Shown in pieces: positions 34,840 to 46,079 of a stretch of 64,000 nt of DNA. Both the position numbers and the translations under genes were made by a program. Under the pieces are notes generated by a model. The model made no database searches. It saw only the letters and a list, made by a program, of their open reading frames with translations, and was not told the origin of the DNA. Each line of letters begins with the position of its first letter. Within the stretch, counting starts at the first letter, position 1. Origin of the DNA: Cornus controversa (lineage: Eukaryota; Streptophyta; Magnoliopsida; Cornales; Cornaceae). The DNA lies in assembly GCA_026545225.1 (NCBI GenBank), contig CM048851.1, positions 32,611,956-32,675,955 of the forward strand. The letters are read 5' to 3'.

Positions 34840-36690
34840 ATAGTAATATTTTATTTTCCACTATTGTTATGTGAACATTTTGTTTAATTCATGGATGGAT
34901 AATGGATTCTGTGACCGAACAAGCAATTTTTTTGTTAAAAAAATATTAATTTTACGTGTTCTTTCATTTTCTTTTGCATTTTTTAATTTTATTCCGGTAT
35001 GAGACTGAGAAAATTAATTCTCCCCAATGAACATAACTTCAAGACAGTGTAATTATCTAAAAATTTGAAACATTCTTACTGTTACCTTATCAAGTACATA
35101 TCAATTATACATTTTAATTCTCTCTCCCATGATAAGCAAAATACATACCCAACTATTCGCACCAGAATTTGTTAAAAACTTTGAAACATTCTTACATATT
35201 GTGAAAATAATTTTTCCTTGTTTTTATTATTTATTTATTTTTGTATATAAAACTTCACACATGAATCCAGTTGGGAGAAAAATACATTTTGGAACATTTC
35301 AAATATATAGTAAAGAGCAATTTTATATGGCATAAAAGTAAATTTAACCATCCATTTCTTAATTCAATATACAAACTGACATGATCCTAAATTTCAGCCA
35401 AATTAATGAAACAGTAGTATTTATACAAAAACAGTTATTTTGGACAATTTAACCAATACTAGCGATTTCTATTAGGAAAAATTAGATTTCGGTGATCAAT
35501 CCTAAACAAAATTACTCTAAAGTGACTATAAAATTCGAAAAAGATGAATAGTTACCAAAATTGAAACTTAATTGCCGATGAGTGACCATTTGAGGTTAAT
35601 TTGATAAAAAAAAAAATACTTCATATTTACTAAACACTTTAAAAATAATTTTTAGATGATGAAATTATCATTCAATATAAAAATAAATTCCTTGAATTTA
35701 TTCTCCTCTCTCTCTTTCTCGTTCATCAATTTATTTTTTTCCTTTTTAATTTGTCAGTTTACTAATTAAAAAGATAGTATTGATATATATGTGAACAGTT
35801 AGTTTTGATTCTTGATTAAAAATATATCTATCAGCTTGCTCTAACATAAATCAACCGTGCTAACTACATCTATTCAACCCCTCTATAGGTATTCACTCTA
35901 CTTCCGCATAGAACTCACAAGATTCAGTTGATTGGATTGGATAAACCTTTAAAAGATCTATGGTACTTTATGTTAGAGATTTCATTCTATTAACATATAT
36001 TTTTTTTTTTGCAGAATTTTTAATATGACAAAAGAATTCTTAATGATATAAATTGTAGAGAAAGCTCTCAGCAAAACAAGACCACCATGAAAAAGAAACA
36101 AAATCACTACAAGATCCAACTGTATGAGAAAAAGATTTTAATTGTTGCCGCTCCAAATTATTATTTCTTATTCTAATTGTTACTTCAGTATTCTGGTTAT
36201 CATCACCAAATAACAACTTTTAGAATCACTTACAAATAAATAATAAAAATAAAAAAAGTTTTCCACTTTTACACATTATTTGAATCCAATTTTACAATAA
36301 ATAAGAATATAAATAATACAATATCTGAAAATAAAAATAAATAATTATTAGTTAAAAGTTCTTTCTAAATATTTATTTGACAACTTGAAAGAGCAGCCTC
36401 TTATTAGGCAACTCTTGAAGTAAATGTTTAATTGTGATTAATGTAAAGGGTAACTTTGTCTAATTATAAATAATTTATTAGAGGAAGGATATTTATGTAA
36501 TAAGTGATCCAATGGTCACTTATCAGCAATTAAGTTTCAATTTGATGACTATTCATCTTTTTCCGAATTTTATGGTCACTTTAGAGTAATTTTATTTAGA
36601 ATTGGTCACCAAAATCTAATTTTCTCTTTCTATTAAAAGTTATTCAGTATTTTAGCTCAAATTTTGATTGGTAAAATGCTCTGACGTATT
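34840..36690. other. AT-rich spacer with repeat copies
   Basis: Contains the fourth copy of the dispersed AT-rich repeat (34860-35130). It also holds an inverted pair: about 35480-35600 (ATTAGATTTCGGTGATCAAT...) and about 36490-36625 (reverse complement, ...GGTCACCAAAATCTAATTTT). The pair brackets a ~1.1 kb stretch and probably marks the ends of another non-autonomous DNA element. No gene seen. Confidence 0.45.
35480..36625. mobile_element. Candidate inverted-repeat element, ~1.15 kb
   Basis: The left end AAAATTAGATTTCGGTGATC, followed by a stretch about TAAAGTGACTATAAAATTC, reappears inverted at the right end (GAATTTTATGGTCACTTTA ... GGTCACCAAAATCTAATTTT). The arms are roughly 130 bases each and closely matched. 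The interior is AT-rich and non-coding. Long arms with a non-coding core suggest a MULE-like or foldback-like miniature element. Target duplications were not resolved. Confidence 0.6.
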
Positions 36691-39600
36691 TATTGCAATT
36701 CGGGTTCGCGGGTTGTGTCAAGACAAGGGTATTCTGATAAATGGGTCAACTCGAACACGACACGATTACTAATCGTGTCACATACCTTGAACACGAACAT
36801 GACCCACTTATTAAATAGGTGACACGACATGACCCGTGTAACCCGTTTATAGGTGGGTTGTGTAGCTTAAACACGACATCTCCTTCTCAAAAATTAAATA
36901 ATAAGGAAGAAAAGAAAATATATTATTCTCTTCAGTAATCATCACTCTCATGATCAAGTATGGCACAATCAAGCCCACATTGGTATAACATAAAAAAATT
37001 GATTATCGTATGAATTTGATAGAGATAGGTTTTTAGTAAATTTTAATTAATTTAGTGAATTAAATTGATTTTTTGGAGACCATTTAACATAAGTAATTAT
37101 TCATTTATAAATTTTGTATCCATGTCTTTATTAAAAAAGTTAGTAATTGTTTTATTGCTAAATGAATCAATGAATGCTAATAGATTTAAGAATGAAATAA
37201 ATGAACATTTATACTATATATAACATATTAGAAGATAATATATATATATATACTAGTGTATTGCCCGTGCCTACGACACATAAAATAAAAAATTATTGAA
37301 CTGAAATAGAACGCATGATCACTATTTTTTGTCCTTATCTTGTCCAATTTTAATCTTAATCTGCTGCACACGTGATAAAAATCTTCTATATAAAATTACA
37401 CAACTTATTAGAGGAGATATATCAAATAAAAAGATTTTTAAAAATCTAATACCAACTACAATAAATTTTATTATCTTTATATACAAAAGATTGACCGATA
37501 ATTTTTTTTTTTTAAACAAAAATCTTTTGACCATAACTTTATTATAACATAAAGTGGAGTGCAGTGAATACTAATTAAAGGTAGAAGCACCATCCACAAC
37601 CAATAAAAAATCAAAAATTATTATGATTTCTGACATTTTTATTATCCCAATTTTGTTTCAGAAAGGGTTCTTTAAATGCTAGATAAAACAAAATGATCCA
37701 TTTTTACACTATCACACAAACTAACAAAATTAGAAGATAGAAAAGGTACATGCAAGGCAGTTGAGTAAATCATGGCTTAAAAATAGTTGCTAGAAAACTT
37801 GCCTTCATAAATATAGATACTGCAGTGACTACATATATAAAAATCAGATAAGATGGCTTTTCCATTGTGTGTGAGAGAGAGAGAGAGAGTGTGTGTGTTG
37901 TTCCATGTAGTATACACCGCCAAGTAGTCTCCTCTGATGACAACAAAAGACCTGGTACGTGTCCAACAGCAACCCACTCTTCCTAGTGTTTAACTTGTAA
38001 GCCATCAACATCATTTTGCATTACAATTGTGAGTCCATCAAAATCAGAATGTGGTGTTAGCCCAAGTGTTCGGTGTGGCTTTGGACATGGAGGGTAATAA
38101 TTAGAAACAACGATCTGAGAACCTTGACCGAGTGACTTCTCTATGTAATCACACTCAAGTCCTAAGCCTTCTGAATATTTCTTCGCTACGTACCTTTGAT
38201 AGATTTGGTGGATTGATTTAATTAGCAAAATAAATATTAATTTAATAAAGAAATTATAATTACCTGTAGTTAGAGGGATTGTTAGGCCAAATATGAAAGG
38301 TATTATGAAAAGGATGGCCATAATGCTTGAAATAGTCCCTCCAATGGAGAGCATGCTTCTTTGATGTACTGAGGCTTGTTCCATACCTCACCGGATTTAT
38401 CATATCGTCCGAAGCATATTTCATCTTCTCTTCCAAAGACAGACCTTCATATCACAATCTGTTCATTTTTATTTTGGTAAATTATTTAAGTAATATTAAC
38501 AAATTAAAGAAACAATTATTAATTTCTTAAAAAAATGTAAAACAAATTAAAACGATTGGTAAATTATTGAAGTAATATTAACAAATTAAAGAAAAAATTA
38601 TTAATTTCTTTAAAAAAATGTAAAACAAATTAAAATAAAATTACTCAGTTTGTGAATAATATATAGTTTCAAAAAATTATCCTGAAGAATCCCCAGTCGG
38701 CACAGGCAGAAGTGTGTGATGAATCTAGACTCAGTGGGTGCATAAAGACCACTTAAATCAATGGCAAAACATAATCTGAAGGCAGTGTGCGCATGTTAGG
38801 CACCATATCAGTAAGGTACTTGATGCCTTTTTTGTAATCGTCATTACTTGGCAGCTCATAAGCTGGAGGCAAACAAACAGATCAGATCTAAAACAAAAAA
38901 AATAACAAAATTTTTAACATTTAGACACTAATTTACAATCATCTTTAAATAGTTTCAGATCTACCTTCAATTGGCCCAAAAATATGAGTTGAAAGCTTTT
39001 ACCTCTCCAATTTGGTCTTTCCTTCAGGTGGTTGTGAAACTTCAGATGGTAGATGAGTGACAAAGCGAAAGCTGAAAAGAAAAAAACAAAAGTTGCACTT
39101 ACACATAAAGAGAGATAGATAGGATCTGCAATACCCAACACAGAGATGTAAAGAGAGTGATACACGGGCAACGTGATGGTATGGTATAAAGTGCCTAAAA
39201 AGGTGAGGTATAAGTTAGGTATAATGTTTAAATTTTGAATTTAAGTGGTTGTGAGTTGTTGAGGGTTGAAATTTGAATTTTGGTGGGAGTAAATGGTGAT
39301 CGTAGATAGCAAGAGTAATTTTAGACTGTAGATAGCAGAAGACATTTTAAACCATAGGATTGTTTTTTAGCGACTTTAGACCGTTGGATGGCCTTTTTGT
39401 CATTATTATGCCAAGCTCAAATGTAATATAAATATAAATATAGATATAGATAATACACGTAAGCACAAATAGTGTGAAAATATATGTTTACATGTTTTTA
39501 ACATTCTAAAACAAATTTACAATATTAAGATTTATATTTTTTACATTTTTAAATAAATTAAATAAATATTAACGCTAAACGGGTTACACGGGTCAATTCA

Positions 39601-39807
39601 ACTCGCATTGACCAGACATGACACGACACGGCCCGTCAAATTAAACCGGTTAAGCAGGTTGAATCCGAATTCGACACATTTTTTTCATGTCGTAATCGTG
39701 TTAACCCGTTTATGATCTGAACCCGTTTAACCCAAACCCAAATTCACTAACTTCGTGTCAATTTTGAATCGTATTGTCGAATCATGTTGAATTTTGCCAC
39801 CCCTATT
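36690..39807. mobile_element. hAT-like element ends enclosing a captured or nested segment
   Basis: The right end reads ...GAATTTTGCCACCCCTA (to 39807), the reverse complement of a hAT-type TAGGGGTGGCAAAA start. The left edge near 36690-36715 (GCAATTCGGGTTCGCGGGTT) looks like the matching left end with its first bases changed. Both arms (36700-36890 and 39575-39800) are packed with CGGGTT, AACACGAC and ACCCGTTTA words, as in known plant non-autonomous hAT families. The ~2.7 kb between them holds AT-rich DNA and the dioxygenase pseudogene at 37885-38880. No 8-base duplication was recognised, so one complete element is only a hypothesis. Confidence 0.5.
37885..38880 (-). pseudogene. 2-oxoglutarate/Fe(II)-dependent dioxygenase pseudogene
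   Basis: The minus strand carries ordered pieces of a plant 2OG-Fe(II) dioxygenase of the DMR6/hyoscyamine-hydroxylase-like type. They run from an N-terminal part near 38780-38860 (YKKGIKYLTDMVPNM), through IDLSGLYAPTESR (near 38740) and a middle part at 38280-38440 (KKHALHWRDYFKHYGHPF). The catalytic part at 37985-38170 has YYPPCPKPHRTLGL and the metal-binding HSD in LTPHSDFDGLTIV. The downstream FVVIRGDYLAVY part lies near 37900. It still contains an unspliced intron-like stretch after NNPSNYR, lacks the segment that should follow it, and has in-frame stops (after VLPLI and after GLQVKH) and frameshifts, so it cannot make an enzyme. Retained introns argue for a DNA-level copy and not an mRNA copy. 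It lies between hAT-like ends. Confidence 0.85.
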
Positions 39808-40026
39808 TGTTGCCCACAGGGATACTTGTGCACCTTTGGTTTAACTAACTGTAACACTCGTTTTTCTTTTCTTTTCTTTTTCCCCTCTCTCTCTCTCTCT
39901 CTCTCTTTCTTAGCTTTTCTCTCTCTTCCTATATCCCTTTCTCTCTCCATTGAAGACCCATTACAAGCATCAACAGTGAAGCAACCTCCACCATCAAGTA
40001 CATGAAGCGGCTCCCATGATTATTAT
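39785..40026. repeat. Pyrimidine-rich inverted-repeat arm (left)
   Basis: The stretch with TTAACTAACTGTAACACTCG, a (CT)n run and CCATTGAAGACCCATTA reappears inverted around 41420-41447 and 42230-42370. There it is interrupted by the miniature element at 41448-42229. Confidence 0.6.
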
Positions 40027-40748
40027 CTAGAAAGCACGGACACTTCGTATAGGGGTGCCGTGTCCGTGTCGGATACTTGGACACTCCTCGGACACTCAGA
40101 CACTCCTCGGACACGTGTCGGACACTCCGTAGAAGTGTCCTGGAATTTTTTTTTTTAGGACACGGCAAGGACACGCGGGGGACACGGCAAGGACACGCGG
40201 GGGACACGGCGGGGTACATTTTGTAATTTTTAAAAGTGCAAAAAAACCCCTGAACTTTTGCAAAGTTACAAAAAGACCCCTTTGAACTATTTTTTTTAGC
40301 ATTTCAGCCCCTCATCTTCTAAAAATTGACATCTTGACCCCTTGAAATAACTATAATGACATATATCATTTAATATGACTATTATGCCCTTTTCTACATA
40401 AATATAGTATTTTCTAAAATAAAAAATTTTAAAAATAAAAAATAGTTAGATAAAATTTCTAAATAATAAATTTAGAAACAAAAAAAATAAAAAAGCCAAT
40501 ACAATGAACATCCTTTTTGAAAATACATTAATTACTTGATAATAAATTGAAGTATTTGTGTGATTTATTATTTTTTTATTGTTAAATTTATGGTATTGTG
40601 ATATTGGTTAACTTGTTGAATATATATTAATGTATTATTTCATAGCCGTATCCCCGCCGTGTCGTGTCCTATTTTTTTGAAATTTGTCGTGTCGCCGTGT
40701 CCGTGTCGTGTCGTACCCGTGTCCCATGTCCGTGTCCATGCTTCTTAG
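40027..40748. mobile_element. Miniature inverted-repeat element with GGACACG arms, copy 1
   Basis: Starts CTAGAAAGCACGGACAC and ends GTGTCCATGCTTCTTAG, imperfect terminal inverted repeats. It is flanked by ATTATTAT on both sides (8 bases; 9 if the neighbouring G is counted), which fits a hAT-type duplication and does not rule out a Mutator-type one. The arms are made of GGACACGTG / GTGTCCGTGTC words; the interior is AT-rich and non-coding. A second copy lies at 41448-42229. Confidence 0.85.
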
Positions 40749-40749
40749 A

Positions 40750-41447
40750 TTATTATTTAACTTCACTTTCATATGCATTCCCAACATAATTAGGAAGAAA
40801 ATTCAAAAGTAATAGCTAACTGCTAATATAAACACAATAGATCTTTTTTCTTTGAAATTAACATTGATGCAGAAGAGTTTCAACAAGTTGTTGATAGCTT
40901 GTAAAAAAAAAAACGGCTCTCATCTTTCAATTATATGTCCACTTCTCTCGAATTAATGAAATCCAAAACATGAGTAAGCTCACACTTTTATTTCTCAATC
41001 CAATATTGACCAACTAATTAACTGTCTAATGGGACTGATCTGTGGTAGTCTCGAGTACTATCAGTATTAATTTAACTGCAAGAAAAGAAAGAGAGAATAT
41101 GAAATTACAGAGGTGTTGATGGGTCTAACGGCATGGCCATGGTGGCTCGCAGTATTGGCCGGAAAGGTGGACGGTAATGGCTTCTTGACGGGAAAGATAA
41201 CCCAGATGCAATGTTAGAGATGGTGGCTGTCAGCAGTGGCCGGAATGGCCATGGTCAGCGGCGTTGAACAGTGATTGACACGGGTTGGGTCTTCTTCGTG
41301 GATTGTGAGGTGCTCGGTTGAGAGAGACACGGAAATGGGTCTTTGATCGGTGGTTGAAGATTATGGCTGTTTATGGAGGATGGAGATGGAGTTGGGCCGG
41401 TGATCCACGGTGGTGATGGTATTGGGATGGGTCTTCAATGGAAAGGA
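40750..41447. other. Spacer between the two GGACACG elements
   Basis: No gene recognised. From about 41110 the sequence becomes GC-rich with GGTGG/GGCCGG words (ATGGCCATGGTGGCTCG, GTGGCCGGAATGG) that resemble a broken coding or 5' UTR sequence. Its right edge pairs with the inverted-repeat arm at 39785-40026. Confidence 0.35.
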
Positions 41448-42229
41448 CTAGAAAGCACGAACATTTTTTATAGGGGTGTCGTGTCCGTATCGGATACTCG
41501 GACACTTTTCGGACACTCGGACACGTGTCCGACACTCCTTAGAAGTGTTCTGAATTTTTTTTTTTAGGACACGGCAATGACACGTGGGGGACACAGCGGG
41601 GTACATTTTGTAATTTTTAAAAGTGCAAAAAAATCCCTGAACTTTTTCAAAGTTACAAAAAAACCTCTTTGAACTATTTTTTTGAACATTTCAGCCCCTC
41701 ATCTTCTAAAAGTCGACATCTTGACCCCTTGAAATAACTATAATGACATATATACCATTTAATATGACTATTATGCCATTTTCTATATAAATATAGTATT
41801 TTCTAAAATAAGAAATTTTAAAAATAAAAAATAGTAAGATAAAATTCCTAAATAATAAATTTAGAAACAAAAAAATAAAAAATCCGATAGAACTTTATTT
41901 AACATAAAGTCATGTTGGTTTATTTGGTATTTTGTATTTAAATTTATTTGTTTGTTATTAGAAAAATGAGTAATATGCAAGATTCTAGTAGAGGGTTTGA
42001 ATAGAATGAACATCCTTTTTGAAAATACATTAATTGCTTGATAATAAATTGAAGTATTTGTGTGATTTATTATTTTTTTATTGTTAGATTTATGGTATTG
42101 TGGATATTGGTTAACTTGTTGAATATATATTAATATATTATTTTATAGCCGTATCCCCGCCGTGTCGTGTCCTATTTTTTTGAAATTTGTCGTGTGGCCG
42201 TGTCTCGTATCCGTGTCCATGCTTCTTAG
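41448..42229. mobile_element. Miniature inverted-repeat element with GGACACG arms, copy 2
   Basis: Same ends and same interior as the element at 40027-40748, in the same orientation, with about 120 extra bases near 41885-42005 that copy 1 lacks. No clean target duplication is seen. The sequences on either side join up with the inverse of 39900-39965, so that stretch acts as a related empty site. Confidence 0.85.
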
Positions 42230-42370
42230 GAGAGTAATATAGGCAGAGAGAGAGAAAAGCTGAGAAGAGACCGAGAGGGAGAGGAAAAAGAAAAAAAAAT
42301 TGTAATTTCAAATAAAAATGAAAGTTTTGATAGAAAGAGGTATTAGACTTAGTTAAATCAAAATCTGATG
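42230..42370. repeat. Purine-rich inverted-repeat arm (right)
   Basis: AATATAGGCAGAGAGAGAGA and GAAAAGCTGAGAAGAGA match the reverse complement of the pyrimidine-rich stretch near 39870-39945. Confidence 0.6.
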
Positions 42371-42526
42371 TGGCGTGAGAGTTACTGTGAAAATGTAAAC
42401 TTCAAGGAGTCTTAGAGTATTTTATCCAATTTTAATTTTATAATCAAAATATTCTTTAAATTCAACAGAATAAGCTAAAAGCCAAAATCTAAATTTTAAT
42501 GGTAATTAGACGCTAATTTATATAAG

Positions 42527-43612
42527 GGCAAATTATATTTTGATCTCCTGAGATTTGTCCATACATCAATCTGACCCTTCACGTTTGTAAATCATCTTCA
42601 TTTTCACCTCCTGTTAGTAGTTTTTGGTTGACTTTGGTTAACAATATGCTGAAATGACTAAGCTTCTCTACTTATTCTCTGCCAAAGACTACCACTAACA
42701 CCATTGGAGCCCTAATTTGAGTTTGTAATTTCAACCAACACCCATGACCGGAACACTCAAACAGCCAACCGAGAACCACCATCAAGCTCCACCACCAACT
42801 CCACCACTCAACCCAGCCACGACACCACTGCCACCCTCAACAAACCCAGCCGAGCACCACCTCAACAGCCTTCACCCGAAATAGCCAAATCGAAACCCAC
42901 CACAGCAGCCACCATCATGCACAACCCCAGCTGCCATGGCCACCACCACTGACACCATTGGAGCCCTAATTTGAGTTTGCAATTTCATCCATCACTTCAG
43001 CCACCACTCATGGCCGGAACACTCGAACCATTAAGCTCCACCACTAACTCCACCACTCAACCCAGCCACAGCACCACTACCACCCTCGACAAACCCAGTC
43101 GAGCACCACCTCAATAGCCTCCACCCGAAACAGCCAAACCGAAACCCACCACGACAGCCATCATCATGCACAACCCCAGCTGTCATGGCCACTATCTAAT
43201 TTGAGTTTGCAATTTCAAAAACAAAGACCAACCCAACTTCCAGCGCCTTCGAATCAGATGTCGTCAGCTTCGATGGCAGTGATGAGGAGTGGTCGCGAAT
43301 TGAAACGACAGAGGAGGCGGTGCCGCCCCAAGCAAGCATGATGAGGCAGAGAGTGAGGTACTCCTCTTCGCCATGGCTAACGGGTTTGAGCTTCACAACA
43401 AACAATATACACACATAAATTGTAGAAGGGAAGTCTAGACATTTTTTTACTACTGCTTGCGTGATATAAGCAATCTAACCGTTGACAATGACACGAGAGA
43501 CTAAAGTGATATATAATTTCAAACTTAAGAGGTGTAAAAGTCAATACGCAAACGTGGAGGGGTCAAGTTGACGTATAGACATACCTCAGAGGGTTAAAAT
43601 ATAATTTTCCCT
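42527..43612. mobile_element. MULE-like non-autonomous element with internal tandem duplication
   Basis: The left end AGGGCAAATTATATTTTGAT and the right end (reverse complement AGGGAAAATTATATTTTAAC) continue as inverted repeats of about 65-75 bases (…CTGAGATTTGTCCATACATC versus CTGAGGTATGTCTATACGTC). Long inverted ends of this kind are typical of Mutator-like elements. The flanks are AT-rich, and only a weak 7-9 base duplication is seen. The interior holds the tandem duplication at 42705-43200 and a moderately GC-rich piece to 43390. No transposase is present. The interior could be captured gene sequence. Confidence 0.65.
42705..43200. repeat. ~250 bp tandem duplication, CCA-rich
   Basis: Two adjacent units each begin CCATTGGAGCCCTAATTTGA and run through CCACCACTCAACCCAGCCAC to AACCCCAGCTG(C/T)CATGGCCA. 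The units differ at scattered positions and short indels. One plus-strand frame is Pro/Thr/Ser-rich, but I do not regard it as a gene. Confidence 0.85.
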
Positions 43613-43659
43613 TTATAAAAACAATATTTCCACAAATACTTTCATTCGTTTGTTTTTAC

Positions 43660-44199
43660 TATTGGGTGGAGATAAGAGCTTCAAAGAAAACACAGCGCAA
43701 GCCCTCTCCTACTACTCCCAAAAATATTTGGACTAACCAGCTGAATGCCATTACAAGTAAATGATCATGCATCGAAAGGGAAACCAGAAACCTATTGGAT
43801 TCACAAACACAAAAACACTAAATTATTATTATTTGAATCTTGAAATGCCATTACAAGAAAATCATCATCTCTCTATTACAATAAAAAGCATGTCAAGGAC
43901 AATGATCAAATTTCTTTATGAATCTATCTTACTAGCCTACTATGTTCTGAGTTGGAAATGACAATTTTAAAGATAATAAGAGAATTAGGGTAGTAACAAT
44001 TATGACCTGTACATTTTCTTTCACCTTACTTTACTATCCCATTCCCAAACAAAATGATCTCCTGTCTATTTATTTTTTTTAAGAATTTGTATTACATGGA
44101 GTCAGAGACGCGTGGTGGGTGTGGGGATGGGTCTAATCACTAGTATAGAATTATTGCTAAATATTCGTATTATTTAATAATTTTCTTTTAATTTGTAGA

Positions 44200-44250
<51 letters not shown>

Positions 44251-45060
44251 TGTTAGGCACTGTACTAAAGTCAAAAGACTACAAGATACAACTCAATGCT
44301 CGTAGGCCCATGTCCCCTGTAACACGTCCGAAGATAGACTATATAATCATATCTAAAATCTCGCTGTCCATAAAGACAATTTATTTTTGGTAACAATAAT
44401 CACGTCACCATAACTTCTCACAGTAAAACCTTCAATAATTACTTCTAATTTTTATTATAATATCTTCAACATAATGGACAAATACAAGCAATATCAATAC
44501 AATAGTGTCTTATGAAGGCTGAAATAGAAAAAAATTAATATTCTGCTAATTGAAAATAGAAAATAATACTAGAATTTTACCTTCAAAAATAAGAAACGTA
44601 CTTACTAAATACAAAATAAAAAACATGTACTTGATTTCCCAGCTTGCACTAAATGCTAAGGTGGGGTGAAAGGTGATTTTGATAAAATTAATTTGAAAGG
44701 GTAAAACAGTCATGCAAAAGAATATTTGGTGACAACAATAGTACATGAGAGTATTTTGTACCTCTCTGAGAGCACCAAGGTTTAGTGCAATTTTGCCTAA
44801 AAGTAGGAACGAAATATTGATTGAATTAAGCCATGTTTTTGTTCATACCTATTAGGTTAAAATAAAAGCTTCAAAGAAACAAAAGATACAATAATACTTG
44901 GAGAAACCAGCTTGAATGCCATTGCAAGAATGATCATGCATCAAAAAGTAAACAGCAGAACTAAGAGGATTCAAAAAAACAAAAAACACTAATTTGTTAT
45001 AATTTGAATCTTAAATGTTATTACAAGTAAATGACCATGCATCGAAAAGGGAACTCATAG
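43660..45060. repeat. Direct repeat pair 43735-43870 / 44910-45040
   Basis: Both copies contain GAATGCCATTACAAG(T)-type words followed by AATGATCATGCATC(G/A)AAA(A/G)GG and a stretch with ACAAAAAACACTAAATT. Within each copy the GAATGCCATTACAAG motif occurs again. The block is non-coding and the origin unknown. Confidence 0.6.
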
Positions 45061-46070
45061 AACTCATATATCTCTATGACGAGAATGTTGGAATTAAATC
45101 TAATATGAAAATTGATGATTTTTCCATCAGTGAGTAACAGCTAAATCTTAAGGTTGTTCCCACCAAACCTGCTAATCTATGAGGACATCCTCTTTTGAGT
45201 GTTAGCAGCAAGAGCCCTAGACTGCCAACAGGTCCAGTCACAGCTTTAGAGGAAATTGAGAGAGGAGATAATTTTGAAGAAGAATTAGTATTTCAGGAGT
45301 GCCTCATAAATAATCTGCATCAACCTAGACCCACATATACACCATTCTCAGTAACAAACACAAGTCAATTCAACCCTAGCCCAGAAATAGATGTTGACTC
45401 AAACAAGCCATTTCAACGATAGCCCTGAAAAAGACGGAGCGGAGACGGCAGCAGCTAACTGAGTGCTCATCAGTCTCTTACTGCATATTCACAAAGACCG
45501 TTCATGACAGTTTTCAGGAAATTCCGTATCACATCTTGAAGATACCAAACTTTTGCAAGCATAAAAGCCTAGCCCTCTCATCCAATTTATTCCGATTTCT
45601 CCCCCACTATCTTGCAGGTTGCACCTTGTTAGCATACTTTTTTAGTAGAAAACCAAGGCAGCAAAAATGATTTGTCAACTATGTTATGGGCTATTCAAAA
45701 GTACACAAAAGTACAGGTGAAATGGCAATGTTAAACACCACATTACATAAAATAAAATAAAAACACATTATTTACTCTACAAATTAAAATAACATGTAAA
45801 AATATTAAACAACATAAATATTTAGTAACAATCATGTAGAGCTTCTTATGTTTAGACTCATCACCACACCCACCACACGTATTTGAGTTCATGTAACATA
45901 GATTATTAAAAAAATAAACAAAGATCATTTTGATAGGGAATGGAATAGAAAAGCAAGGTGAAAGAAAATGTGCAGGTCATAATTGTTATATCCTCTTATT
46001 ATTTTCAAAATTGTCATTTCCAACTCAGAATACAGTTGGCTAGTAAGATAGATTCATTAATACAATGTTT
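43905..46070. repeat. Inverted repeat, ~235 bp arms, ~1.7 kb apart
   Basis: The arm at 43905-44140 (ATCTATCTTACTAGCCTAC ... GTTACATGGA-like ... GGTGGGTGTGGGGATGGGTC) reappears inverted at about 45835-46070. Inside lie a long (TA)n run and an unidentified frame at 45195-45420. Such an arrangement can mark a non-autonomous DNA element or an inverted duplication. Ends and target duplication are not resolved. Confidence 0.65.
44201..44248. repeat. (TA)n microsatellite
   Basis: About 24 uninterrupted TA units. Confidence 0.95.
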
Positions 46071-46079
46071 TCCAAAAGT

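Noticed and set aside
39747-40005. Reading frames rich in Arg/Glu or Ser/Leu (REREGKKKRKE)
   Set aside because: Translations of a (CT)n-rich inverted-repeat arm.
42715-43190. Pro/Thr-rich protein gene on the plus strand
   Set aside because: The frame is not maintained between the two tandem units and there is no start, splice or family signal.
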